From the NCBI RefSeq assembly GCF_001278945.1, contig NZ_LGRV01000007.1, forward strand, positions 176,842 through 240,841: 64,000 nucleotides of DNA, read 5' to 3'. Origin of the DNA: Lysinibacillus contaminans. Lineage in GTDB: Bacteria > Bacillota > Bacilli > Bacillales_A > Planococcaceae. Below, one piece after another: positions 17,307 to 26,446 of this stretch (position 1 is the stretch's first letter; every line of letters begins with the position of its first letter). Both the position numbers and the translations under genes were made by a program. Under the pieces are notes generated by a model. That model saw nothing but the letters and a program-made list of their open reading frames with translations, had not been told where the DNA came from and searched no databases.

Positions 17307-18224
17307 ATGCACCTACCAAAACATGTGACGTTAAAGGAAGTTGGCCCTCGGGATGGTCTACAAAATGAAAAGGTACACATGGCTACTGCCGATAAAGTAC
17401 AGCTTGTGGATTTACTCAGTCAGACGGGACTAAATTATATTGAAGTAACGTCTTTTGTACATCCAAAATGGATTCCACAACTGGCAGATGCAGTGGAGGT
17501 GTTGCAAGCCATTAAGCGTGAAAAAGATATTACGTATGCAGCACTCATACCAAATTTGCGTGGCTTAGAACGTGCGTTACAGGCAAATATAGATGAAGCC
17601 AGTGTCTTCATGTCAGCAAGTGAAAGCCATAATCAAAATAATATTAATAAAACGGTAACTGAGACATTTCCTGTGTTAGAGGAAGTCGTTTTAGGGGCAA
17701 AGGCAGCTGGAAAGCGAGTACGTGGCTATATTTCAACAGTGATTGGTTGCCCATATGAAGGCTACATACAGCCGGAGCAAGTTTTACGTGTAGCAGACAA
17801 ATTACTTGAAATGGATGTTGCTGAAATTTCGTTAGGCGACACGATTGGCGTTGGCGTTCCGACACAAGTAGAGCGTCTATTAGAAGAATTGTTAAAACGA
17901 TATCCGGCAGAAAAATTTGCGATGCATTTTCACGATACGCGTGGTACAGCGCTTACGAATATAGTAAAGTCCCTAGAAATGGGGATTACAAAATTCGATA
18001 GTGCGCTTGGTGGACTCGGTGGGTGTCCTTATGCAAAAGGAGCATCTGGCAATGTGGCCACAGAGGATTTATTGTATCTATTTGATGAAATGGGTATTCA
18101 TACGGGTATTGAAATGAATGCAGTGCTAGAAGCGGCGACATTTGTTGAGAAAAAACTTGGTAAACCAGTTGCATCAAAACAAATGGCAATTGTCCGCAAC
18201 GAAAGGAGTGGGCAGGCACTATGA
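17307..18224 (+). CDS. mvaB: Hydroxymethylglutaryl-CoA lyase (YngG-like)
   Basis: 305-residue TIM-barrel enzyme that cleaves HMG-CoA to acetoacetate and acetyl-CoA, the last step of leucine breakdown. Seen: EVGPRDGLQNEKV (about residue 11, metal and catalytic Arg/Asp), MHFHDTRGTALTN (metal-binding His pair) and the signature GGLGGCPYAKGASGN with the catalytic Cys (about 230-245). Strong ribosome site (AAGGGGG). Overlaps the hydratase gene by four bases. Confidence 0.96.
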   Translation: MHLPKHVTLKEVGPRDGLQNEKVHMATADKVQLVDLLSQTGLNYIEVTSFVHPKWIPQLADAVEVLQAIKREKDITYAALIPNLRGLERALQANIDEASVFMSASESHNQNNINKTVTETFPVLEEVVLGAKAAGKRVRGYISTVIGCPYEGYIQPEQVLRVADKLLEMDVAEISLGDTIGVGVPTQVERLLEELLKRYPAEKFAMHFHDTRGTALTNIVKSLEMGITKFDSALGGLGGCPYAKGASGNVATEDLLYLFDEMGIHTGIEMNAVLEAATFVEKKLGKPVASKQMAIVRNERSGQAL

Positions 18225-19003
18225 CACAACTTGTTCAGTTTGAATTACTAGGTGATGGTGTAGGGATCATAACATTGATGAGACCTGAAGCGGCAAACGC
18301 CATGTCTGTACAGCTCTTAACAGATCTAGGTGATATGCTCGATCAAGTAAATAAAAATCCAGCGGTACGTGTCGTGTTACTAACAGGAGCTGGAGAAAAG
18401 GCCTTTTGTGCAGGCGCAGATTTAAAAGAGCGTCAAGGCATGTCTGACCGACAAGTGAAGCAGATTGTGCAATTAATCGGTGGGACAGTGGCTAAAGTAG
18501 AAGCGCTCGCACAACCAGTGATTGCGGTACTAAACGGCGTCGCATTTGGCGGTGGGCTAGAGCTAGCACTTGCTTGTGATTTACGTATTGCCGCATCACA
18601 TGTAAAAGTAGGTCTTACGGAAACATCGCTTGGTATTATTCCAGGAGCAGGTGGAACTCAGCGTTTACCACGACTTATTGGTATCGGAAAAGCAAAGGAA
18701 TTAATCTATACAGCACGACGTTTAAATGCGGTAGAAGCGAAAAGTTATGGAATTGTAGAGTACGTATATGAAGGTCATGAACTTCAAGAAAAAGCCCAAC
18801 AACTTGCACTGGAAATAGCAAAAAATGCACCTTTATCTTTAGTGCAAGCGAAAATCGCCATTAATCAAGGGGTGGAAGTCGATTTAGCAACGGGTTTGAA
18901 AATTGAATCACTGGCATATAGTGCACTTATTCCAACAGAAGATCGTTTGGAAGGATTGCTCGCTTTCCAAGAAAAGCGAACGCCGCAATATTCAGGACAG
19001 TAA
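18221..19003 (+). CDS. Enoyl-CoA hydratase/isomerase, probably methylglutaconyl-CoA hydratase (YngF-like)
   Basis: 260-residue crotonase-family protein. Oxyanion-hole segments FCAGADLKERQG (about 65) and GVAFGGGLELALACDLRIAA (about 105-125) and the catalytic region TETSLGIIPGAGGTQRLPR (about 130-148) are intact. In this operon the missing hydration step between methylcrotonyl-CoA carboxylase and HMG-CoA lyase is exactly this reaction. ATGA overlap with the lyase gene, AAAGGAG 12 nt upstream. Confidence 0.92.
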   Translation: MTQLVQFELLGDGVGIITLMRPEAANAMSVQLLTDLGDMLDQVNKNPAVRVVLLTGAGEKAFCAGADLKERQGMSDRQVKQIVQLIGGTVAKVEALAQPVIAVLNGVAFGGGLELALACDLRIAASHVKVGLTETSLGIIPGAGGTQRLPRLIGIGKAKELIYTARRLNAVEAKSYGIVEYVYEGHELQEKAQQLALEIAKNAPLSLVQAKIAINQGVEVDLATGLKIESLAYSALIPTEDRLEGLLAFQEKRTPQYSGQ

Positions 19004-19301
19004 ATTAATTTAATTCAGTGGTAGTTCATTATCTATTTAGATAGTGAAATGAAATATCAGGTTCAGTGTTGATTCAGTAGGCATTCAAACACCTACTGAA
19101 TTAAATTAAAGCCTCCGGCGGATGTCATGGATTTTGAAAGGAGTTAATTGTGCGAGCACAATTCAAAATCCGGACGCATTGTTTATCTGCGCGAAAGCGA
19201 AGTGTAACGAAGCGTCAGCGGCAGATGTTTTTTGTACCGAAAGCATAGCGGCAGGTACAATTGCGCCGAGGCGTATTGATTGGAATAAGGAGGAATGGAA
19301 C
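19004..19301. other. 298-bp gap inside the leucine operon filled by repeat copy B
   Basis: 19004-19071 has no clear feature apart from the short inverted run TATCTATTTAGATAG near 19030. The remainder is repeat copy B. No consensus promoter was recognised for the last gene. Confidence 0.5.
19072..19285 (+). repeat. Modular dispersed repeat, copy B (short form)
   Basis: Hairpin ATTCAGTAGG/CCTACTGAAT (19072, 19092); then GCCTCCGGCGGATGTCA, as in the other copies. The outer stem GGATTTTGAA/TTCAAAATCC (19129, 19162) encloses only a simple AATTGTGC-GA-GCACAATT hairpin in place of the larger cluster of copies A and C. Next come a GCGAAAGCGAAG core and a terminal near-palindrome (AATTGCGCC, GGCGTATT). 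It ends just before the AAGGAGG of the carboxyltransferase gene. Confidence 0.75.
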
Positions 19302-20840
19302 ATGAGCAATGTAACGACAGATAATACGGCGAATTCGATGAAGGAACAAATTTTAACTGGGGGTCAGCCAAAATATCACGAGAAAAATACCCAACAAGGA
19401 AAATTATTTGTACGTGAGCGCCTCGAATTATTATTAGATGATGGATTACAATCAGAGGATGGCTTATTTGCAAACTGTTTAGCGGGTGATTTGCCAGCAG
19501 ACGGTGTTGTCACAGGGATTGGCAAAATCCATGGTCGTACAGTATGTATTATGGCGAATGATTCAACGATTAAAGCTGGTTCTTGGGGAAAACGCACAGT
19601 AGAAAAAATTATTCGTATTCAAGAAACGGCTGAAAAGTTAAATTGTCCGTTATTGTATTTAGTCGATTCAGCGGGCGCACGTATTACGGATCAGTTAGAA
19701 ATGTTCCCAGGACGCCGCGGTGCAGGACGTATTTTCTACAATCAAGTAAAACTTTCAGGAAAAGTACCGCAAGTTTGCTTATTGTTTGGTCCTTCTGCAG
19801 CAGGTGGCGCTTACATTCCAGCATTTTGCGATATCGTTGTAATGGTGGAAGGCAATGCATCGATGTACTTGGGCTCACCACGTATGGCGGAAATGGTTAT
19901 TGGTGAAAAAGTAGATTTAGAAACAATGGGCGGTGCTAAAATGCATTGCTCGGTATCTGGTTGTGGTGATGTGCTTACAAAAACAGAGCAAGAAGCTATT
20001 GCATATGCACGCAAATATTTGGGCTACTTCCCGAATAATTACGCTGAGCGCAGTAAAGTAGAGGCGCCGAAGCCACCAGCATCCTTTGAAAAGTCAATAG
20101 AAGAATTAATTCCAAAAAATCAAAATGTGCCTTTTGATATGTACCAATTAATTGATCGATTAATCGACGAAGATTCGTTTTGCGAAGTGAAGAAGTTATT
20201 CGCACCAGAATTAATCACAGGGCTAGGGCGCATTAATGGGCAATCGGTTGGGATTATTGCCAATCAACCTCGTGCAAAAGGTGGGGTATTATTCCACGAT
20301 TCCGCGGATAAAGCAGCGAAATTCATTTCATTGTGTGATGCGTTTAATATTCCGCTTATTTTCTTAGCAGACGTACCCGGCTTTATGATTGGGACGCAAG
20401 TCGAGAAAGCTGGTATTATCCGTCATGGCGCGAAGATGATTTTTGCAATGAGCGAAGCGACTGTACCGAAGCTGACGGTTATTGTGCGTAAAGCTTACGG
20501 GGCAGGACTTTATGCAATGGCAGGCCCCGCATTTGAGCCAGATTGCTGTATTGCCCTATCCAACGCACAAATTGCCGTAATGGGACCTGAAGCGGCGGTA
20601 AATGCAGTATATGCAAATAAGATTGCTGCGCTTCCAAAAGAGGAACAGGCAGACTTTATCGCAGAGAAGCGAAAAGAGTACCAAGAGGAAATTGACGTTT
20701 ATCGTCTAGCATCAGAGCTGATTATTGACGATGTCATAGAGCCAAATGATTTGCGTAAAGCACTTGAGACTCGTTTGGAACTATATATGTCGAAGTATGT
20801 TCTATTCTCACAACGAAAGCACGGCGTCAACCCAGTATAA
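19302..20840 (+). CDS. Carboxyltransferase subunit of an acyl-CoA carboxylase, probably methylcrotonyl-CoA (YngE-like)
   Basis: 512-residue carboxyltransferase that moves CO2 from carrier biotin to the acyl-CoA. Paired crotonase-like halves are visible: ANDSTIKAGSWGKRTVEKI, LVDSAGARITDQLEMFPG and GPSAAGGAYIPAFCD in the first, FLADVPGFMIGTQVEKAG and KAYGAGLYAMAGPAF in the second. ATG 19302 has AAGGAGG eight bases upstream; a longer open frame from 19122 is only read-through of repeat copy B. Last gene of the operon, separated from the hydratase by 298 bp of repeat. Confidence 0.94.
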   Translation: MSNVTTDNTANSMKEQILTGGQPKYHEKNTQQGKLFVRERLELLLDDGLQSEDGLFANCLAGDLPADGVVTGIGKIHGRTVCIMANDSTIKAGSWGKRTVEKIIRIQETAEKLNCPLLYLVDSAGARITDQLEMFPGRRGAGRIFYNQVKLSGKVPQVCLLFGPSAAGGAYIPAFCDIVVMVEGNASMYLGSPRMAEMVIGEKVDLETMGGAKMHCSVSGCGDVLTKTEQEAIAYARKYLGYFPNNYAERSKVEAPKPPASFEKSIEELIPKNQNVPFDMYQLIDRLIDEDSFCEVKKLFAPELITGLGRINGQSVGIIANQPRAKGGVLFHDSADKAAKFISLCDAFNIPLIFLADVPGFMIGTQVEKAGIIRHGAKMIFAMSEATVPKLTVIVRKAYGAGLYAMAGPAFEPDCCIALSNAQIAVMGPEAAVNAVYANKIAALPKEEQADFIAEKRKEYQEEIDVYRLASELIIDDVIEPNDLRKALETRLELYMSKYVLFSQRKHGVNPV

Positions 20841-20845
20841 ATATG

Positions 20846-20891
20846 AAAACCGTTTTAAAAGCCGAGTAAAAGGTTTTTAAAACGGTTTTTT
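20846..20891 (+). terminator. Terminator of the leucine-breakdown operon
   Basis: AAAACCGTTTTAAAA pairs with TTTTAAAACGGTTTT (15 bp), then TT and a T-rich tail. Confidence 0.9.
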
Positions 20892-20969
20892 GCTATATTT
20901 ACCCCATTGCATAGGTAGGCATATCGTATTAAAATATGAGATGGATAAAAGGGAGTAGGTGGTGATGGA

Positions 20970-21539
20970 GTGGCGAAAAATAATATAGCGAATGTGCAGG
21001 ATGATACCAAGCTTCCATTGCCGTACCGCGTGTGGATTGATAAATATTACATGGAAATAAAATTCACAGGTTGGCTACTGTTTAGTGTTTACTCTTGTAT
21101 AGCGTTTTATAAACTAGTGATTGATCGTCTAGTAAACGTTGTACTCGTTTTGTTCCGTGGAGAATATACATTAGGTGAACTTGGTCTATTCGATTATAGT
21201 ACGTGGCGTGGAACAACTAATTTTGTACCGTTTGATACGATCATGCGATACATAAATTACTCACAGTATTTTAATATAGATTTAATTGTTGTTAATTTAC
21301 TTGGGAACTTATTGATTTTTACACCGATGGGCTTTTTGCTACCGTTATTATCGAAGCGTTTTCGAAGAGTATGGCCGGTAATTCTTATTGGATTTCTCTC
21401 AAGCCTAGCTGTGGAAACGGTACAATTTATTTTCAGAGTGGGTTCGACGGATATTGATGATTTAATTTTAAATACGGCTGGTGCTTTTATTGGTTACGTA
21501 GCTTATAAATGTATGTTGCAGTTTTCAAAAAGTAAATAA
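20970..21539 (+). CDS. VanZ-like family membrane protein
   Basis: 189 residues with about four membrane helices (near 34-55, 65-80, 108-130, 135-160 and a last one at 165-183). VanZ-family marks are NLLGNLLIFTPMGFLLPLL (about 108) and ETVQFIFRVGSTDIDDLILN followed by TAGAFIGY. VanZ itself gives low-level teicoplanin resistance; most relatives have no known role, so none is assigned. Translation starts at GTG 20970 with AGGTGG seven bases before; no in-frame ATG is available. Confidence 0.85.
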   Translation: MAKNNIANVQDDTKLPLPYRVWIDKYYMEIKFTGWLLFSVYSCIAFYKLVIDRLVNVVLVLFRGEYTLGELGLFDYSTWRGTTNFVPFDTIMRYINYSQYFNIDLIVVNLLGNLLIFTPMGFLLPLLSKRFRRVWPVILIGFLSSLAVETVQFIFRVGSTDIDDLILNTAGAFIGYVAYKCMLQFSKSK

Positions 21540-21552
21540 ATAACTTCTTAAG

Positions 21553-21580
21553 GCTACGTAAAATCCACGTAGCTTTTTTT
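21553..21580 (+). terminator. Terminator after the VanZ-like gene
   Basis: GCTACGT, loop AAAATCC, ACGTAGC, followed by seven T. Confidence 0.88.
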
Positions 21581-21781
21581 GTGGAAATAAAAAGCCTTAA
21601 GACCTATGCAAGAAGGTTCATTTTTAACTATCTGTAAAAAAGTAGGGAAGACCACTTTAGTTTATTTGTGAAAATTCCGATAATAAGTGTACAGATTCTG
21701 TTTAGTGGGTAAAAGTGTAGTTAATAAAAAGTTCATATATATTAAATAACTTACATATTATAGGGAGTAGAGGTGAATACT

Positions 21782-22582
21782 ATGAAAATTTCTGGTTTAA
21801 TCCAACAAGAGAGAATTGCAGCCTTAGAGGATCGTAGAAAAATCCTACAACGTAAAGGGGTTGGAGATGTATATCGCAAAAATCTCCAGTATTTTCAACC
21901 AAAGAAAAACCCCGCTTTAATAGAGTTAGAGAATCTATTGTTTGGTCATAAAGATCATGATTTGTATGAAAAACATAAAGAAGAATCGAAAGAAGTCACA
22001 CATCAAGAACAGGCAACCATTCGAGAAATGCAACAAACTGAAAAAAGTGTGCGTGCACATGAGCAGGCACATAAAGCAGTTGGTGGGGATGTAACGGGCC
22101 CAATTTCGTATACACATACAACAGGCCCTGAAGGCGAGCGATACATTACAGGTGGCGAAGTTTCTATTACAGCTGGAGCTGGATCAACTGAAGAAGAAAC
22201 GCTTCAAATCTTAGAAAAAGTTAGAAGCGCAGCGTTAGCACCTGTAGATCCTTCACCGCAAGATTTACGTGTAGCAGCGAGTGCTGGTGAGCAAATTCAG
22301 CAAGTGCAGGCAAAACTAAATGGTACTGAAATAGAAGAAACTAATGATTTGGATGAAGAGCCAGCGTTTGTTCGAGAACCGATTGAAATAAAGGTACCGG
22401 AGCGATTCTCAAAAGAATTGAAATTAGACCCATTTGCAGATACAATTTTCGGTAGGAGCTATGAGGAATCGTATATGGCGAACATTTTTAAACATGTAGC
22501 CGCTAAATATACAGCACATTCTGAAATGGCGAAGAACGGCTATCTACCGAGGTATGAACCTACGTTTTCGTGGACAGCCTAA
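21782..22582 (+). CDS. SprA-related putative metalloprotease (HExxH)
   Basis: 266 residues. A HExxH zinc motif is seen in RAHEQAHKAVGG (His93-Glu94-His97), followed by GPISYTHTTGPEGERYITGG and a VDPSPQDLRVAASAGEQIQQVQ block, the conserved core of the SprA-related / CJM1_0395-like family often called putative metalloprotease. No signal peptide, so probably cytoplasmic. ATG 21782 follows GGGAGTAGAGGTG; a GTG nine bases earlier is overlapped by the ribosome site. Substrate unknown. Confidence 0.8.
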   Translation: MKISGLIQQERIAALEDRRKILQRKGVGDVYRKNLQYFQPKKNPALIELENLLFGHKDHDLYEKHKEESKEVTHQEQATIREMQQTEKSVRAHEQAHKAVGGDVTGPISYTHTTGPEGERYITGGEVSITAGAGSTEEETLQILEKVRSAALAPVDPSPQDLRVAASAGEQIQQVQAKLNGTEIEETNDLDEEPAFVREPIEIKVPERFSKELKLDPFADTIFGRSYEESYMANIFKHVAAKYTAHSEMAKNGYLPRYEPTFSWTA

Positions 22583-22605
22583 TTGCATAAATGGGGGATT
22601 TTCAC

Positions 22606-23100
22606 ATGGCTAAAGCGAAACATGTTAAAACAAATGCAGTGCGACTATTAGAGCAACAAAAAATTCAGTTTGATGTGATGGAATATGAGACTGGTGATGG
22701 TCAAGTGGACGGGATTTCTGTAGCTGAAAAAATTGGACATCCCGTTTCTCGTGTGTTCAAAACATTAGTGGCTAAGGCAAGTGCACAAAAACTATTTGTC
22801 TTTGTTATTCCCGTTGCGGAAGAACTCGATTTAAAAGCAGCGGCAAAAGTCGTTGGGGAAAAGAAAATTGAGATGCTACCTGTGAAGGAATTACTTGGGT
22901 ATACTGGCTATGTACGCGGTGGTTGTTCACCAATTGGTATGAAGAAATTGTATCCCACGGTTATTGATGAATCTGCGCGTGAGCAAGGGAGTATCATTGT
23001 GAGTGCAGGTAAAATAGGCATGCAAATACACGTCCAGATTGATGATTTACTGGCGGTGACGAAAGGGCAACTTGCCCCAATTACGACCATCCATGATTAA
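22606..23100 (+). CDS. ybaK: Cys-tRNA(Pro)/Cys-tRNA(Cys) deacylase, YbaK/EbsC type
   Basis: 164-residue YbaK-fold editing enzyme that removes cysteine mis-attached to tRNA-Pro. Seen: [19 protein letters not shown] with the catalytic-lysine region (about 45-60), [22 protein letters not shown] and the motif [14 protein letters not shown] (about 103-116). ATG 22606 follows GGGGGA; the upstream in-frame ATG at 22591 overlaps that site. Confidence 0.9.
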   Translation: MAKAKHVKTNAVRLLEQQKIQFDVMEYETGDGQVDGISVAEKIGHPVSRVFKTLVAKASAQKLFVFVIPVAEELDLKAAAKVVGEKKIEMLPVKELLGYTGYVRGGCSPIGMKKLYPTVIDESAREQGSIIVSAGKIGMQIHVQIDDLLAVTKGQLAPITTIHD

Positions 23101-23119
23101 TTTTATGGATGGTTTTTTT
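23086..23119 (+). terminator. Terminator overlapping the end of ybaK
   Basis: ACCATCCAT (23086-23094) pairs with ATGGATGGT (23105-23113), followed by T residues. The left arm lies inside the last codons. Confidence 0.85.
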
Positions 23120-23228
23120 ATTTTCATTTATCTCAGCAGCTAGTGAGATAAATGAAGAAAAAATCTCCGGAGGATGGAAAAAATATGATACAGTAAAGCA
23201 ATCTTATACATAAGGGGAAGTTTGTAAA

Positions 23229-23864
23229 ATGCGAAGGGTTATTGGATGGCGTTGGACGTTTTTTATTGCCGGGATGTTGATTATGTCGCTCGGTATTACG
23301 ATGTCGATTAAAGGGAAAGTTATTGGAACAAGTCCATGGGATGTGTTACATGTAGGGTTATTCCAAAACTTCGGTTTAACTATTGGCACATGGTCAATTT
23401 TAACGGGACTACTTATTATCACATCGACATCATTGGTGCTAAAAGAATGGCCGAAACTGGGCACTTGGTTAAATATGTTCTTGATCGGACTGTTTATTGA
23501 TGTGTTTAATTGGCTATTGCCCGCGACTGATGTTTATGTGTTACAAATCGCATATTTTGTAGTTGGTGTGTTTATATTAAGCTTTGGCTGTGGAATGTAT
23601 ATCGCACCAAATATGGGAGCGGGTCCACGAGATACACTAATGATGATACTTGTAGAAAAATTTGGTGGGACCATTAAAAGTGCACGAATGGGCATTGAAG
23701 TATTAGTAACGATTTTGGGCGGGCTACTTGGTGGGCCAGTTGGTATCGGAACAGTTTTAATTGCGCTAACATCAGGTTACATTGTGCAATATTCATTACC
23801 GTATTGTCGAAAAGTGTTACTGAAATGCATTGGGAATATGGAAGGCGTAAAGCCATTTTATTAA
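23229..23864 (+). CDS. YczE/YitT-like integral membrane protein
   Basis: 211 residues, about five membrane helices, with family features MSLGITMSIKGKVIGTSPWDVLH near the N-terminus, FGCGMYIAPNMGAGPRDTLMM (about 118-138) and GTVLIALTSGYIVQY. Homologues of B. subtilis YczE are membrane proteins of unclear biochemical role. ATG preceded by AAGGGGAAG. Single-gene unit with its own terminator. Confidence 0.85.
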   Translation: MRRVIGWRWTFFIAGMLIMSLGITMSIKGKVIGTSPWDVLHVGLFQNFGLTIGTWSILTGLLIITSTSLVLKEWPKLGTWLNMFLIGLFIDVFNWLLPATDVYVLQIAYFVVGVFILSFGCGMYIAPNMGAGPRDTLMMILVEKFGGTIKSARMGIEVLVTILGGLLGGPVGIGTVLIALTSGYIVQYSLPYCRKVLLKCIGNMEGVKPFY

Positions 23865-23873
23865 AATTATCGG

Positions 23874-23907
23874 GCTACTTTTATCAAATATGATAAAAGT
23901 AGCTTTT
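23874..23907 (+). terminator. Terminator after the YczE-like gene
   Basis: GCTACTTTTATCA, loop AATA, TGATAAAAGTAGC, then TTTT. Confidence 0.85.
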
Positions 23908-23964
23908 CATGTTTTTAGGAGATGCGTCATATAATGCAGGGCAGAAGGTAAAGGGGGAAGGACA

Positions 23965-25041
23965 ATGAACGGAAATGTTACTTATTATTATGGACATGCA
24001 CTGACGGGACAGGGGAGAAAGCATTTATATAAAGAAATGATGGACGAAGCAGCGCTTGTTTATATACTGCAAGGGGCACCGACCTATAGAGGGTCAGAGC
24101 TATTAAAAGAGCTTGGCTATTTCTATGTGAAACAAGGTTTTGCGGTAGAATGGTTCAAACATGCATTGCTCGAAGAGATTGTGGAAGCGGTCTTCATACG
24201 AGAATGTAATTATCTTTTTGTATGGTCTTCAGAGTGGAATCTTGAGCCATCATTACTGGGCACAAAACATCGCGTTATTTCTTTCTATGACTGTTTGGAA
24301 GAAAAACAGTTAGAAGGTGTAGGCGGGCAGTTGGCTACAGCCATGAGGGACCGGGAACTATGGCGTGAAAAATGTATTTGTATGTTAGAGATTGCAAAGA
24401 AATTGCATGATGACTGGGAAGTGGTTACGCAAAGTTGTATGGACTGGCAAGCATTAGATGACCAGATTACTAGTTTGAAGACAGATCTTTTCCAATCGAT
24501 GACACTCAACAAAACAGGCATACGTACACATCGTTTACTTGGAACTTTAACGCCAACTGGTGCGCAAAACACAGTGGAAAGCATGACGAAAAATTTAAAA
24601 CGACGGTTGATGATTAAAGGAAAGCCAGGTACAGGTAAGTCTTCATTAATGAAGAGCTTGGCAGATGAAGCAAATACAAGGGGACTAGATGCTCAAATTG
24701 TTTGGTGTGGCCTTGATGCAGGGTCAGTAGATATGATCATTATTCCTGAGTTGAACTTTTGTATTTTCGATAGTACAGATCCGCATATTTTCGATCCGGA
24801 AGAAGGACGCAGTGGGGATGCCATTTTCGATATGGGTCAGCATTGCAAGCTAACAGAAGAGGCAGAGGCGGAAATTGAAGATATTCGTGCAGCCTATAAA
24901 GAGTCCATGCAAAATGCAATGGGTTATGCGGTACGATATGCAGAAGTAGAGCATACGATTCGTCAACTAATGGACCGTTGCTTGTCGACATCAGCGTGGC
25001 GAGAAAAAACTGCGCCATTATTTCAAAGATTACGAAAATGA
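23965..25041 (+). CDS. Tandem P-loop ATPase-like protein (PRK06851-like), first site degenerate
   Basis: 358 residues. The C-terminal half has an intact Walker A, GKPGTGKSS (residues 219-227), followed by LMKSLADEANTRGLDAQIVW. The N-terminal half repeats the same layout (LVYILQGAPTYRGSELLKEL, residues 31-50, then GFAVEWFKH), but the loop GAPTYRGS lacks the Gly-Lys of a working Walker A. I recall this arrangement from a conserved family of unknown function in Bacilli and Clostridia. Strong ribosome site (AAGGGGGAAG). No substrate or pathway can be given. Confidence 0.8.
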   Translation: MNGNVTYYYGHALTGQGRKHLYKEMMDEAALVYILQGAPTYRGSELLKELGYFYVKQGFAVEWFKHALLEEIVEAVFIRECNYLFVWSSEWNLEPSLLGTKHRVISFYDCLEEKQLEGVGGQLATAMRDRELWREKCICMLEIAKKLHDDWEVVTQSCMDWQALDDQITSLKTDLFQSMTLNKTGIRTHRLLGTLTPTGAQNTVESMTKNLKRRLMIKGKPGTGKSSLMKSLADEANTRGLDAQIVWCGLDAGSVDMIIIPELNFCIFDSTDPHIFDPEEGRSGDAIFDMGQHCKLTEEAEAEIEDIRAAYKESMQNAMGYAVRYAEVEHTIRQLMDRCLSTSAWREKTAPLFQRLRK

Positions 25042-25109
25042 ATTATTTTAATAGAGTATGAATGTGCTAAACTAGGAACAAGTACGGTTTTTTAGAAAGG
25101 ACGATACTA

Positions 25110-26300
25110 GTGTCTAAAATATTAAATGCATTTTTAGATGAAAACTTACAAGCCTTACGTGAGCAAGGTTTATACAATGAAATTGACCCAGTAGAAAGTG
25201 CAAACGGACCAGTTATTCAGGTGCGTGGCAAACAACTCATTAACCTATCTTCCAATAACTATTTAGGTTTAGCAACAAATGACGAATTAAAGCGCATTGC
25301 CAAAGAAGCGACAGATAAATATGGTGTAGGGGCAGGGGCAGTACGTACAATTAACGGTACACTTGACCTTCACGTAAAACTAGAAGAAAAGCTAGCAGAA
25401 TTTAAAGGAACAGAAGCGGCGATTTCTTATCAATCGGGCTTTAATTGTAATATGGCAGCAATTTCTGCTGTTATGGATAAAAATGATGCCATTCTATCCG
25501 ACCAGTTAAATCATGCTTCAATCATTGATGGCTGTCGATTATCACGTGCGAAAATCATCGCATACAATCACTCTGATATGGATGATTTACGTGCGAAAGC
25601 AAAAGATGCAACGGAATCAGGTTTGTACAACAAAGTGATGGTTATTACAGATGGTGTGTTCTCAATGGACGGCGATATTGCCAAGCTTCCAGAAATCGTG
25701 GAAATCGCAAAAGAGTTCGACTTAATCACGTATGTGGATGATGCACATGGCTCTGGTGTAACCGGTAAAGGCAAGGGTACAGTGAAGCATTTCGGTTTAG
25801 AAAAAGAAATCGACTTCCAAATCGGTACGTTATCAAAAGCAATTGGCGTAGTGGGCGGTTATGTAGCAGGTAAGAAGAACCTAATCGACTGGTTGAAAGT
25901 ACGCTCTCGTCCGTTCCTATTCTCAACAGCTTTACCACCAGGTGATGTAGCGGCTATTACCGCTGCAGTACAAATGCTCATCGATTCTACGGAGCTTCAT
26001 GATAAGCTTTGGGATAACGGGGATTACTTGAAAGCTGGACTTGCGAAATTAGGCTTCAATATCGGTAATTCAGAAACGCCGATTACGCCATGTATTATTG
26101 GTGGTGAGAAATTAACACAGGAATTCTCGCGCAGACTATTTGAAGAAGGTGTCTATGCAAAATCAATTGTCTTCCCAACGGTCCCAGCAGGTACAGGGCG
26201 TGTTCGTAATATGCCAACTGCAGCGCATACGAAGGAAATGCTTGATAATGCACTAGCGATTTATGAAAAAGTAGGGCGCGAATTAGGAATTATACAATAA
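25110..26300 (+). CDS. kbl: Glycine C-acetyltransferase (2-amino-3-ketobutyrate CoA ligase)
   Basis: 396-residue PLP enzyme of the alpha-oxoamine synthase family. It splits 2-amino-3-oxobutyrate with CoA into glycine and acetyl-CoA, the second step of threonine breakdown. Seen: [44 protein letters not shown] and [17 protein letters not shown] with PLP-binding Lys243. Starts at GTG 25110 with AGAAAGGA eight bases before. Its usual partner, threonine dehydrogenase, is 9.5 kb downstream (35752) and not in the same operon. Confidence 0.94.
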   Translation: MSKILNAFLDENLQALREQGLYNEIDPVESANGPVIQVRGKQLINLSSNNYLGLATNDELKRIAKEATDKYGVGAGAVRTINGTLDLHVKLEEKLAEFKGTEAAISYQSGFNCNMAAISAVMDKNDAILSDQLNHASIIDGCRLSRAKIIAYNHSDMDDLRAKAKDATESGLYNKVMVITDGVFSMDGDIAKLPEIVEIAKEFDLITYVDDAHGSGVTGKGKGTVKHFGLEKEIDFQIGTLSKAIGVVGGYVAGKKNLIDWLKVRSRPFLFSTALPPGDVAAITAAVQMLIDSTELHDKLWDNGDYLKAGLAKLGFNIGNSETPITPCIIGGEKLTQEFSRRLFEEGVYAKSIVFPTVPAGTGRVRNMPTAAHTKEMLDNALAIYEKVGRELGIIQ

Positions 26301-26310
26301 TATTGGAAAC

Positions 26311-26346
26311 AGGGATGCCACAATAAATGAGGCATCCCTCTTTTTT
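26311..26346 (+). terminator. Terminator after kbl
   Basis: AGGGATGCC (26311-26319) pairs with GGCATCCCT (26331-26339), then CTTTTTT. Confidence 0.9.
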
Positions 26347-26446
26347 GAAGAGATTTAAGGTTAAGACGGATAAAGTTGTGAAATCGATGGATAAAAACTC
26401 CAAAGTGACGGTTAACTTCGGCTTGCCCTAAATATTTGTCTCTATT

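Noticed and set aside
19122-19301. 60-codon N-terminal extension of the carboxyltransferase
   Set aside because: Is read-through of repeat copy B; AAGGAGG supports the start at 19302.
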